Shown one piece after another: positions 1 through 7,179 of a DNA stretch of 10,460 bases. The notes beneath the pieces are model-generated. The model ran no database searches. It worked only from the letters and a program-made list of their open reading frames with translations, and was not told the DNA's origin. The translations under genes and the position numbers were made by a program. This DNA comes from Candidatus Rokuibacteriota bacterium. GTDB lineage: Bacteria > Methylomirabilota > Methylomirabilia > Rokubacteriales > CSP1-6. Numbering within the stretch: position 1 is the first letter of the stretch; every line of letters begins with the position of its first letter. The stretch covers positions 5,542 through 16,001 of the forward strand of contig QHRS01000097.1 of the NCBI GenBank assembly GCA_003221435.1. The letters are read 5' to 3'.

Positions 1-1153
1 GCGGGTCGTAGTGGACCGGCACGTCGCTCCCCGCGACGACGCCGGCCTCGATCCGGATCCCGGCGCCGGCCGGCCACTCGAGCGCCGTGATGGTCCCGGG
101 TGACGGGAGGAAATTCCTGGCGGGATCCTCGGCGTAGATCCGGCACTCGAGCGCGGCGCCGCGCACGCGGATCTCCTCCTGCCGCCACGACAGCCGCTGG
201 CCCGCGGCCACGCGCAACTGGGCGTGGACGAGATCGAGGCCCGTCACCTCTTCGGTCACCGGGTGCTCGACCTGCAGGCGCGCGTTCATCTCGAGAAAGT
301 AGAAGGCCCCGGCGGCGTCCACCAGAAATTCCATCGTTCCGGCGTTGACGTACCCGATGGCGCGCGCTCCCCGGACGGCCGCCGCCGTCAGCCCGGCCCT
401 GGTGCCCTCGGCCAAGTTCGGCGCCGGCGACTCCTCGACGATCTTCTGGTGGCGGCGCTGGATCGAGCACTCCCGTTCGTGCATGTGTAGCAGCGCGCCG
501 CTCGAGTCGCCGAACACCTGCACCTCGATGTGGCGCGGCCGATCGAGATAGCGTTCGACGTAGATCGCGCTCTGCCCGAACGCGGCCTCTGCGCGCCGCG
601 CCGCCGCGGCATAGGCCGCGGCGAGGGCCGCCGGCTCACCCACGCCAGCCATGCCGATGCCGCCGCCGCCATGCACCGCCTTGAGGAGGACCGGGAAGCC
701 GATCTCGCGTGCGACCCGCTCGGCATCCGCGGCGTCTTTCACCGGCTCGGGGCTGCCCGGCAGGACCGGGACGCCGGCGGCCGCCATCACGCGCCGCGCC
801 TCGGTCTTGTCGCCCATCCGGCGGATCGCGTCGGGCGACGGCCCGATGAACGTGAGCCCGGCCCTGGCGCACGCCTCGGCGAAGCGCCAGTCCTCTGACA
901 GGAAGCCGTAGCCAGGATGGATCGCGTCGGCGCCGCTCGCAACCGCGGCCTTGATGATCCGCGCGCCGTCGAGATAGCTGTGGCTCGCCGGGGCCGGCCC
1001 GATCAGCACCGCCTCGTCAGCTTCGGCGGCGTACGGGGCCTTGGCGTCCACCTCGGAGTAGACGGCGATGGTCCTGACGCCGAGCTGCCGGCATGCCCGG
1101 GCGATCCGGCGGGCGATCTCACCCCGATTGGCGATCAGGACCGCGCGAAACAC
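1..1153 (-). CDS. Acyl-CoA carboxylase, biotin carboxylase subunit (partial, C-terminus beyond window)
   Basis: Biotin carboxylase carries out the ATP- and bicarbonate-dependent carboxylation of biotin in the cytoplasmic acetyl-/propionyl-/methylcrotonyl-CoA carboxylases. 384 codons are visible from a GTG start; the 3' end is cut by the window edge. The N-terminus MFRAVLIANRGEIARRI is the classic biotin carboxylase opening. Further landmarks are the ATP-grasp K116 (GDKTEAR), the Gly-rich loop HGGGGIGM (161-168), HERECSIQRRHQK (225-237), E275, E288/N290/R292 in FLEMNARLQVEHP, and R338 in ECRIYAEDP. These numbers match the E. coli AccC active-site numbering closely. The late VPVHYDP stretch resembles PccA/MccA-type alpha subunits, so a C-terminal biotin-carrier domain may follow off the edge (inference). 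The substrate cannot be told from this part. One oddity: the Gly-rich loop has Ile where Arg or Lys is usual. The GTG shares a base with the upstream gene's TAG, implying coupled translation. Confidence 0.93.
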   Translation of the reverse strand, partial: MFRAVLIANRGEIARRIARACRQLGVRTIAVYSEVDAKAPYAAEADEAVLIGPAPASHSYLDGARIIKAAVASGADAIHPGYGFLSEDWRFAEACARAGLTFIGPSPDAIRRMGDKTEARRVMAAAGVPVLPGSPEPVKDAADAERVAREIGFPVLLKAVHGGGGIGMAGVGEPAALAAAYAAAARRAEAAFGQSAIYVERYLDRPRHIEVQVFGDSSGALLHMHERECSIQRRHQKIVEESPAPNLAEGTRAGLTAAAVRGARAIGYVNAGTMEFLVDAAGAFYFLEMNARLQVEHPVTEEVTGLDLVHAQLRVAAGQRLSWRQEEIRVRGAALECRIYAEDPARNFLPSPGTITALEWPAGAGIRIEAGVVAGSDVPVHYDP

Positions 1154-2127
1154 TATCGGACCGGCTCGCGGCGGACCAGCTCCACTTCGGCGACCTGCCA
1201 TCCATCCCCTCCCGGTAGCCAGCGGGCTTGAAGCACCGTGACGCCGTCGGGGCCCGTCAGGCGCTGCTTGATCTGCCAGTGGCCGCCGAGCCGCGCGCAC
1301 GCGACGACCGTCACGTCGGACACGGCGAGCTCGACCAGCTCCCGATACGTCGGGAGCGCCGCATCCCGCGCCTGCGCGACGATCTGGCGTTCGAGGGTGC
1401 TGAGGTCGCGCGCCAGGATCGCCCGGCCGTGAGTGTCCACCGCGAGGGTGAGGTCGTCGGGAATCGGCCACCGCCCCACGGGCTTCTCGAGCGGGACGAG
1501 GTCCTGCGCGACCTCCGGCACGTCCTCCGCCACTGACGGCGGCGCGAACGCCACCACGCCGTCTCCCGCAATGCCGGCCGTCCCGGCGAGCCGGACCCTC
1601 GCGCGCTCCGCCCAGTCGGCGGCGCGGGCGGCCAGCTCGGGCGTGGTCGTGAGGTGGCGCAGGACCGACTCACCGGCGGCGATGTGCCGCCGTTCTTCCC
1701 CGATGCAGCGCTGAAGGATCCGGCGTGTCGGCGGCTCGTACACCGGATTGGCCTCGCCCAGGTGCCGCTCGTACGCCGCGAGCAGGCACGGCTTGAGCAC
1801 CCGGTACACGCCCGCCAGTCGCTCCGGGGTCTGATGAAACGCCTCGGGGCTCTCGAGCAGTTCCATGAAGCCGACGAACGCCGCTCCCGGCGGCTCCGAC
1901 TGCTGGGCCGGCGCGCGCAGCTCAGGGAGGCGCTTGCCCCAGAGGTCGGCGTGCTGCGCGCAGTCCCACACGTGGCGCCCGAGCAGGAGCTTCGCCGAGA
2001 GTTCGGGCGTGAGCGCGATCCACCCGCCGAGCGTGCGCATCATCCGCTCCTCGACGTAGCGATAGTGGCGGATGCGCTGCGCCGATCCCTCGACCGAGAA
2101 GTGCCCCGCGAGCGGGTGAGCCGTCAC
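1153..2127 (-). CDS. Ferritin-like superfamily protein with possible NTF2-like C-terminal domain
   Basis: 324 residues from a GTG start; the function is not known. Residues ~15-180 are helical with a ferritin-like spacing of acidic and His residues: E26/E27 (YVEER), a WDCAQH segment (54-59), E120 and EERRH (144-148). The arrangement matches the neighbouring protein at 2401-3156, where the equivalent segment is WDESRH. Here the expected Glu ligand of the ExxH motif is Cys56, so a standard di-iron site is doubtful unless D55 substitutes. After a Pro-rich linker (~195-222), residues ~225-324 look like a small alpha+beta domain ending GDGWQVAEVELVRRE, reminiscent of SnoaL/NTF2-like folds (weak inference). 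No good Shine-Dalgarno is seen before the GTG, so the start is less certain; M29/M30 would cut into the conserved helix. The TAG stop overlaps the carboxylase GTG by one base, which suggests a functional link to it. Confidence 0.75.
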   Translation of the reverse strand: MTAHPLAGHFSVEGSAQRIRHYRYVEERMMRTLGGWIALTPELSAKLLLGRHVWDCAQHADLWGKRLPELRAPAQQSEPPGAAFVGFMELLESPEAFHQTPERLAGVYRVLKPCLLAAYERHLGEANPVYEPPTRRILQRCIGEERRHIAAGESVLRHLTTTPELAARAADWAERARVRLAGTAGIAGDGVVAFAPPSVAEDVPEVAQDLVPLEKPVGRWPIPDDLTLAVDTHGRAILARDLSTLERQIVAQARDAALPTYRELVELAVSDVTVVACARLGGHWQIKQRLTGPDGVTVLQARWLPGGDGWQVAEVELVRREPVR

Positions 2128-2400
2128 GGTCGGTGGCGACGGGAGTTGCGTGCTTGGTGCCGGTCCAAGTTACGAGCCAGACGAGGCCCGAGGGAGGAGG
2201 CGACCCCCGCGTACGCGGTCTCGCGCGTTGTCTCACCCACGGTTAACATGCCATGCGGCATGTTGAGGATCAATGATCGCCGAAACCCGCGTCCGAGCGC
2301 CGGCTTTGCCGGCGTCATCGGTCCCGGGGGAGGCTCGGAGGGGGCCGCCAAGGCCCCCTTCGATGGGCAACGAAGTGTGGCGGAGTCAGCCGGCGCGGCA
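2128..2400. other. Intergenic region with several palindromes, no supported gene
   Basis: 273 bases separate the two ferritin-like genes. Four symmetric elements are visible: a perfect 12-bp palindrome at 2207-2218, an 8-bp stem with ATGC loop at 2245-2264, a 7-bp stem with TTT loop at 2298-2314, and a 7-bp GC-rich stem with 5-nt loop at 2340-2358. None is followed by a T-run on either strand, so no canonical intrinsic terminator can be called. The 2340-2358 stem lies about 43 nt past the stop of the minus-strand gene at 2401 and might still end or protect that transcript. The region would also hold any promoter for the 2127-1153 gene, but I see no convincing -35/-10 pair. Confidence 0.5.
2245..2264. 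repeat. Perfect inverted repeat (8-bp arms, 4-nt loop)
   Basis: Arms AACATGCC and GGCATGTT flank an ATGC loop that is itself symmetric. It lies about 118 nt upstream of the GTG at 2127 and could be an operator for a dimeric regulator or an RNA hairpin in the leader. No T-run follows. The role is unknown. Confidence 0.4.
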
Positions 2401-3156
2401 CTAATAGACGGGGGAGCGCTGAGTAGCCTTGATGAGGCGGTCGATCTCCTCGTCCGTGAACCCGGCGAGCCGCCGCGCTTCCGTGGCGATCGAGATCGGC
2501 ACCGCGTCGTGGTCGCCGGCCTGCCGGATACCGCCGAGGTTGAACCGCTCGTCGATCGTGTCCTGGAACTCGATCGCGCGCCGCCGCCGCTCGGGATCGC
2601 CCGTCGTCAGCTCGTTGAGCCACCGGGATCCCATGCGCACATGGGTGATCTCGTCGGCCAGCACGAAGTCCACCGCGTGCTCGATGATCGGATCCCCGAT
2701 CTTCCGCGCGATGTGAATGAGCTGGTTGAAGACGTCGCACGCGAGCCCCTCGAGGCCGCGGTTCACGCCGGCCACGCGCGCCGCCGCGTCCTCGGCACAC
2801 GCGCAGCGCCAGAGAATCGTCGTCTCTGGAAATTCGCCCACGTAGCCGTCGAGATGCTCGAGCAGGCGCAGGTAGATCTCGACGTGGCGCGACTCGTCCC
2901 ACACCTGCCGCGCCATGTCCATCGTGAACTCCCACGGCGTGTCCGGGAAGTCGTAGACGGTGCGGCCGGCGCCCTCCATGGCCTGCAGCTCGCCCACGAG
3001 GATCCCGTGGACGCGCTCCTTGATCGACTCCCGGCTGGCGAGGTCCGGGAACCGCGGGAGGCCCTGCTCGACCTTTGCCTCGGCCACCCGCCGCGCCCGC
3101 ATGCGGACGAACCGGTCCTCGCGCGCCAGCTTGTCGTAGGCGATCGGCCGGTCCAT
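2401..3156 (-). CDS. DUF455-like ferritin-fold protein (putative di-metal protein)
   Basis: 251 residues, soluble and helical, with no signal peptide. The pattern is that of a ferritin-like four-helix bundle: E56 (VGELQAMEGAG), E88 and H91 in WDESRH, E135 (NRGLEGLACD), and E169 with H172 in DEITHVRMGSRWL. The last motif closely resembles the DEVxHVxxGNRW signature I associate with DUF455 proteins, so a bound di-iron or di-manganese centre is plausible; the reaction is unknown. The ATG at 3156 was preferred over an in-frame extension to 3420 because that extension lies inside the upstream transporter gene, is low-complexity and Arg-rich, and conservation-like sequence starts at MDRPIAYDKLARED. 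Only 53 nt separate it from the substrate-binding protein gene, so readthrough from the liv operon is possible. A TATAAT 7 nt before the ATG could give an independent leaderless transcript. The gene is a likely distant paralogue of the protein at 1153-2127. Confidence 0.8.
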   Translation of the reverse strand: MDRPIAYDKLAREDRFVRMRARRVAEAKVEQGLPRFPDLASRESIKERVHGILVGELQAMEGAGRTVYDFPDTPWEFTMDMARQVWDESRHVEIYLRLLEHLDGYVGEFPETTILWRCACAEDAAARVAGVNRGLEGLACDVFNQLIHIARKIGDPIIEHAVDFVLADEITHVRMGSRWLNELTTGDPERRRRAIEFQDTIDERFNLGGIRQAGDHDAVPISIATEARRLAGFTDEEIDRLIKATQRSPVY

Positions 3157-3163
3157 GGCGCCG

Positions 3164-3169
3164 ATTATA
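3164..3169 (-). promoter_or_regulatory. Candidate -10 box (TATAAT) just before the ferritin-like gene
   Basis: A consensus TATAAT on the minus strand ends 7 nt before the ATG at 3156, placing a start of transcription at or next to the A of ATG (leaderless mRNA). No well-placed -35 is visible: the hexamer at 17-nt spacing is GAGAAG-like. No Shine-Dalgarno lies at a useful distance either. The region may instead simply be an intra-operon gap. Confidence 0.3.
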
Positions 3170-3209
3170 GTCCTTTTACCGTCCGTCTTCTCCGCCCGGG
3201 CAACTCCCG

Positions 3210-4430
3210 TCACATGCCGTGCTTCCCGCCTGCGTCGAAGATCTCCCCGAACAGCACCCAGCGTTCGCCGTCGAACCGGGCGAGTTGTAGCTGCTCGATC
3301 GGGTAGAAGTCGGTCGGGCTCGTATTGACCTTGATTCCCGGAAGGAACATCGGCAGCGCGAGATCCTTGATGTTCGCCGCCTGCCTCATGATGTTCGCCC
3401 TCGAGAGATCGTTCCCGCACTGCTTCAGCACGTGCACCAGCGTCTGTGGCACCGTGTAGGCGTAGACGTTAAACAGGTCGGCGGTGTTCCCGTCGGGGTA
3501 GTACTTCTGCATGAACGCAGACCAGTCCTTGAACCCCTTGTCGTTCTTCCACTGCGGATCGGTCGGGTCTTTCAGATAGAACGTCGAGATGATGTCCTTG
3601 GAGGCGTCGATCCCAGCCGGCTTCAGCACCGTCCCCACCGAGTTGGACACGTTGTTGAGGAGATGAACCGGCTTCCAGCCGATGTCGCGAGCTTTCTTGA
3701 TCGCCTGGACCGCGAACTTGGGGATCGTGACGTTGAAGAAGACGTTGGCGCCGCTGTTTTTGAGATTGACGATCTGCGACTCGATCGTCGGATCCGTCAC
3801 CTCGTGCGTCTGCTCCATCACAATCATCTTCTTCGCGGCGTCGCCGAGGCCGTCCTTGAATCCCTTCACGTAATCCTTGCCGTAGTCGTCGTTCTGGTAG
3901 AGGATTCCGATCCTGGCGTCCGGCAGGTTCTTGAGCACGTACTGCGCGTAGATCTGCCCCTCGGTCTGGTACGTGGGCTGCCAGCCCATCGTCCAGGGAT
4001 GCCCCTTGGGGTCCCCCCACTTCGTGGCGCCAGTCGCGACGAAGAGGTGCGGCACCTGCTGGTCGTTCATGTACTTCCAGATCGCGGTATTCGTCGGCGT
4101 CCCCAGAGTCTGGAACAGGAACAGCACCTGTTCCTGTTCGACCAGCCGCCGGACCATCTCGACGGTCTTCGGCGGGCTGTAGCCGTCGTCCAGGGTGATG
4201 AAGTTGATCTTCCGGCCGTTGATGCCGCCCTCGTCGTTGACCTTCTTGAAGTACGCGGCGATCCCTTTTCCGATCGTCCCGTAGACCGACGCGGGGCCGC
4301 TGTACGGGTTGGTGTTGCCGATCTTGATTTCCGTGGCCGTTACGCCGGGATCCGCGGCGTACGAGAAGCCGTGGGCCAACGCCAGACAGAGCGTCACGAC
4401 GAGCGCGAGGGCGCGTGATCGAGGACTCAT
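3210..4430 (-). CDS. Branched-chain amino acid-type ABC transporter substrate-binding protein (LivK-like)
   Basis: 406 residues, the periplasmic solute receptor of the importer encoded just upstream. A signal peptide is clear: charged MSPRSR, hydrophobic core ALALVVTLCLALA, and a likely cleavage near SYA/ADPG at residues ~25-26. The mature protein opens GVTATEIKIGNTNPYSGPAS, the usual first strand of type 1 periplasmic-binding folds (Peripla_BP_6), and continues with NDEGGINGRKI, YQNDDYGKDY and a ligand-loop region around TLGTPTNTA and ATGATKWGDP. It lacks a lipobox. The ATG at 4430 was chosen over the in-frame ATG at 4481 because a strong AGGAGG (4441-4436) sits 5 nt before it and the signal peptide starts there. 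This family binds varied ligands (branched-chain amino acids, amides, urea, aromatic acids, short acids), so the substrate is not assignable. It is last in the operon, 69 nt after livM. Confidence 0.93.
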   Translation of the reverse strand: MSPRSRALALVVTLCLALAHGFSYAADPGVTATEIKIGNTNPYSGPASVYGTIGKGIAAYFKKVNDEGGINGRKINFITLDDGYSPPKTVEMVRRLVEQEQVLFLFQTLGTPTNTAIWKYMNDQQVPHLFVATGATKWGDPKGHPWTMGWQPTYQTEGQIYAQYVLKNLPDARIGILYQNDDYGKDYVKGFKDGLGDAAKKMIVMEQTHEVTDPTIESQIVNLKNSGANVFFNVTIPKFAVQAIKKARDIGWKPVHLLNNVSNSVGTVLKPAGIDASKDIISTFYLKDPTDPQWKNDKGFKDWSAFMQKYYPDGNTADLFNVYAYTVPQTLVHVLKQCGNDLSRANIMRQAANIKDLALPMFLPGIKVNTSPTDFYPIEQLQLARFDGERWVLFGEIFDAGGKHGM

Positions 4431-4435
4431 CGTCT

Positions 4436-4441
4436 CCTCCT
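4436..4441 (-). promoter_or_regulatory. Strong Shine-Dalgarno (AGGAGG) of the substrate-binding protein gene
   Basis: AGGAGG on the minus strand with a 5-nt spacer (AGACG) to the ATG at 4430. It decides the start over the upstream ATG at 4481 and fits the need for far more binding protein than membrane subunits. Confidence 0.75.
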
Positions 4442-4499
4442 CTTCTTCAACCGCCAGTTGGTCAGATCGGCGGACCGTCATTCATCACGGACCCAGCCA

Positions 4500-5546
4500 T
4501 CACTTTGGACGGGTTCCGGCGGTCGCGCGCGTGAGCCGTCTCCAGGCGAGCCGCAGGAAGCCGGACACCCCGTACGGCATCACGTACATGAAGACGATCA
4601 GGAAGATCCCGTAGATCGCCCACGGAGCCGCCTTGGAGATGTCCTGGGCGTAGTTCGGCACGAACTGGATGAAGAGCGCGCCGAAGATCGGCCCCGAGAT
4701 CGAGGCGAGCCCCCCGATCACGATCCCCACGAGGAACGTGATCGACAGGAACACATTGAACGTGTCGGGCGCCACGAACGCGATCGCGAGCGCGCTGAGC
4801 GCCCCGGCGACTCCCGTGTACGCCGCGCTCACGCCGAACGCGAGCGATTTGTAGAGGGCGGCGTTCACGCCCATCGCTTCGGCGGCGATCGGGTTGTCGC
4901 GGATGGCGACCAGCGCGCGGCCGGTCCGCCCTCGCAGCAGATTCCATCCGAGCATGAACAGCACGAGCAGGACGCCGAGGCTCAGGAAGTAGAGCCACTG
5001 ATCCGCGGTCAGCGGCAACCCGAGCGGGGCCGCCGGCCTCGAGAGCACGATACCCTGCGAGCCCCCTGTCCAGCCGTCGAAGTGCTTCAGGATCTGCGGC
5101 ACGGATAGCGCCAGCGCGAAGGTCGCCAGCGCGAGATACAACCCCTCGAGCCGCAGCGCGGGGAGCCCGAACAGGAACCCGACGACCAGGCACAGGACGC
5201 CGGCCACCGGGACCGTCCAGCCGTACGGCACACCCCAGCGGTCGATCATAATCGCCGCGGTGTAGGCGCCGATCCCGTAGAACGCGCCGTGGCCGAGGGA
5301 GATCTGGCCGTTGTAGCCCGTCAGGATATTCAGGCCGAGCAGCGCGATGGCATAGACGAAGACCTGGGTGAACTGGAAGAGACGGAAGCCGCTCAGTTCG
5401 AACGGCAGGAGACAGGCGCCCGCGATCAGCGCGAGCAACCCCGCAACCTCCCACGCCCTCGGGGTGACGCGCGGCGGAGCGGAGACTCGCGCGGCGACCT
5501 CGCCTGCGCTCGCCGCCTCGACCGTTTCGCTGATCTCGGAATTCAT
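4500..5546 (-). CDS. livM: Branched-chain amino acid-type ABC transporter permease, LivM-like
   Basis: 348 residues, an integral inner-membrane permease that pairs with the LivH-like subunit to form the translocation path. A hydrophilic N-terminal tail (~30 residues) precedes about nine or ten hydrophobic segments. Family landmarks are LTGYNGQISLGHGAFYGIGAY (residues ~74-94) and the cytoplasmic coupling loop AIRDNPIAAEAMGVN followed by LAFGVSAAYTGVAGAL, which contacts the ATPases. The C-terminal SISGPIFGALF and VMPYGVSGFL segments are also typical. The length is normal for LivM. The ATG at 5546 lies 25 nt after the livH stop, with a modest GAGG upstream. No defects are seen. Confidence 0.93.
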   Translation of the reverse strand: MNSEISETVEAASAGEVAARVSAPPRVTPRAWEVAGLLALIAGACLLPFELSGFRLFQFTQVFVYAIALLGLNILTGYNGQISLGHGAFYGIGAYTAAIMIDRWGVPYGWTVPVAGVLCLVVGFLFGLPALRLEGLYLALATFALALSVPQILKHFDGWTGGSQGIVLSRPAAPLGLPLTADQWLYFLSLGVLLVLFMLGWNLLRGRTGRALVAIRDNPIAAEAMGVNAALYKSLAFGVSAAYTGVAGALSALAIAFVAPDTFNVFLSITFLVGIVIGGLASISGPIFGALFIQFVPNYAQDISKAAPWAIYGIFLIVFMYVMPYGVSGFLRLAWRRLTRATAGTRPK

Positions 5547-5571
5547 GGCTCGCCTCGCCCGCGCCTCGCGC

Positions 5572-6453
5572 TCAGACCCGCCGGACGACAGCGCGGCCGA
5601 AGAGGCCGCTCGGCTTCACCAGGAGCACGAGGATGATCAAGACCAGCGCCACGGTCAGCTTCAGATCGGTCCCGATGAAGCTGATGTACGTCCCGGCGAG
5701 GTTCTCGATCACACCGACCAGGAAGCCTCCGAGGACGGCGCCGCCGGGGCTCGTGAATCCGCCGAGGGTGGCCGAGGCGAACGCGTAGATGAGGATGCCG
5801 CTCATCATGTTCGGCTCGAGGAAGATCACCGGCGCCACCATCATGCCGGCGACGGCGCCGACGAGCGCCGCCAGCCCCCAGCCGAGCGCGAGCATCCATC
5901 CCACGCGAATGCCAACCAGCCGGCTCGAGGCGGGGTTCTGGGCGGCGGCGCGCATCGCCAGGCCCAGGCTCGTGAAGCGGAAAAAGGCGTAGAGGAGGAT
6001 CAGCAGGACGAGGGTCACGCCGATCGCGCCCAGATCGTGGGGCCCGAACACGACGCTGCCGACCCTGATCGCGGTCGTCGGGAACGGGCTCGGGAACGGC
6101 TGGATGATGTAGGAATAGATCCAGCCGGCGACAGAGTTGAAGATCACCAGCAGGCCGAGCGTCACGATCACGATCGTGAGGATCGGTGCATTCTCGACGG
6201 GCCGCATGATCAGTCGCTGGATGGCGAGACCGCCCACGAAAGCGACGGTAACGGTCAGAGCGAAGGCGAGCCAGTAGGACAGGCCGTGGTTCATCAGGGA
6301 CCAGGCGAGATACGTGCTGAACATCGCCATCTCGCCCTGCGCGAAGTTCACGACGTCCGTCGCCTGGTAGATCATGACCAGCGAGAGCGCGAGGCTCCCG
6401 TAGATGCCGCCGGTCGCGAGCCCCGAGACCACCTGCTGGAGGAAGATCTCCAT
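5572..6453 (-). CDS. livH: Branched-chain amino acid-type ABC transporter permease, LivH-like
   Basis: 293 residues, the usual LivH length, with about eight hydrophobic segments and short loops. It begins with a membrane helix (MEIFLQQVVSGLATGGIYG) with no signal peptide, as is normal for this subunit. DVVNFAQGEMAMFSTY is the conserved LivH helix-2 motif, AAAQNPASSRLVGIRVG is the coupling loop facing the ATPases, and TSPGGAVLGGFLVGVIENL is the conserved late segment. It works with LivM as a heterodimer in the inner membrane. The ATG at 6453 is 12 nt after the livF stop, so translation is probably linked. Confidence 0.94.
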   Translation of the reverse strand: MEIFLQQVVSGLATGGIYGSLALSLVMIYQATDVVNFAQGEMAMFSTYLAWSLMNHGLSYWLAFALTVTVAFVGGLAIQRLIMRPVENAPILTIVIVTLGLLVIFNSVAGWIYSYIIQPFPSPFPTTAIRVGSVVFGPHDLGAIGVTLVLLILLYAFFRFTSLGLAMRAAAQNPASSRLVGIRVGWMLALGWGLAALVGAVAGMMVAPVIFLEPNMMSGILIYAFASATLGGFTSPGGAVLGGFLVGVIENLAGTYISFIGTDLKLTVALVLIILVLLVKPSGLFGRAVVRRV

Positions 6454-6465
6454 CGGGCCGGCGCC

Positions 6466-7179
6466 TCAGTACCCCAGGTATGCGCGGCGCACAGAATCGT
6501 CCTTGCCGACCTCGGTGGACGGGCCGGACATCACCACGCGGCCGGTCTCGAGCAGGTAGGCATGATCCGCCAGACGGAGCGCCATCGACGCGTTCTGCTC
6601 GACGAGCAGCACGCTGACACCCTGCTCCTTGTTGATCGTTCGTACGATCCGGAAGATCTCCCGTACGACCAGGGGCGCCAGACCGAGCGAGGGCTCGTCG
6701 AGCAGCAGGAGCCGCGGCCGCAGTATCAGCGCCCGCGCGATCGCGAGCATCTGCTGCTCGCCCCCGGACAGCGTTCCGCCGAGCTGCCGGCGGCGCTCCA
6801 GCAGCACCGGGAAGTACTGGTAGATGCGGTCGAGGTCGTCGGCGATGCTGGCCTTCGTCTTCCGCGCGTACGCGCCGAGCCGCAGATTCTCTTCCACCGT
6901 GAGGCCGACGAACGTGCCCCGCCCCTCGGGCGCGTGCGCGATGCCGAGGCGGACAAGGTCTTCGGTTGCCTTGCCGTCGATCCGGCGGCCGTCGAAGCGG
7001 ATCTCGCCGGCGGTCTTCACCATGCCGCAGACGGCCCTGAGCGTCGTCGTCTTGCCGGCGCCGTTAGCCCCGAGGATCGTCGTGATCCCGCCCTCCTCGA
7101 CCGAGAACCGCAGGTCGTGGAGGACCTTCGTCCATCCGTACCGGGCCTCGAGGCCGAGGGCCTCCAGCAGCGGCGGCAT
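6466..7179 (-). CDS. livF: Branched-chain amino acid-type ABC transporter ATPase, LivF-like
   Basis: 237 residues, a cytoplasmic nucleotide-binding subunit. Visible motifs in order are Walker A GANGAGKT (37-44), the LivF-typical HAPEGRG (82-88), the ABC signature LSGGE (137-141), Walker B LLLLDE (157-162) and LLVEQN (191-196). In the last, Gln-Asn replaces the usual switch His, as is normal for LivF. The protein ends RRAYLGY, another common LivF ending. It forms an ATPase heterodimer with LivG to power uptake. Its ATG shares one base with the livG TGA (TGATG), so the two are translationally coupled. Confidence 0.95.
   Translation of the reverse strand: MPPLLEALGLEARYGWTKVLHDLRFSVEEGGITTILGANGAGKTTTLRAVCGMVKTAGEIRFDGRRIDGKATEDLVRLGIAHAPEGRGTFVGLTVEENLRLGAYARKTKASIADDLDRIYQYFPVLLERRRQLGGTLSGGEQQMLAIARALILRPRLLLLDEPSLGLAPLVVREIFRIVRTINKEQGVSVLLVEQNASMALRLADHAYLLETGRVVMSGPSTEVGKDDSVRRAYLGY

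Noticed and set aside
2124..2351. 75-codon minus-strand ORF before the first ferritin-like gene, overlapping its GTG as GTGA
   Set aside because: The overlap is suggestive, but the protein is Pro/Arg-rich, resembles nothing I know, and covers the palindromes. It is more likely chance reading in GC-rich DNA.
1654..3306. 550-codon plus-strand ORF
   Set aside because: It is antisense to two genes with clear family features. Its Arg/His/Pro/Leu-rich composition is typical of a shadow frame.
3157..3420. In-frame N-terminal extension of the ferritin-like gene (88 codons)
   Set aside because: It lies wholly across the end of the substrate-binding protein gene, is low-complexity and Arg/Glu-rich, and similarity-like sequence begins only at the ATG at 3156.
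3432..4418. 328-codon plus-strand ORF
   Set aside because: Antisense to the substrate-binding protein gene, with no domain and biased composition.
4431..4481. Upstream ATG for the substrate-binding protein
   Set aside because: It would put 17 acidic residues ahead of a clear signal peptide and ignore the strong AGGAGG before the ATG at 4430.
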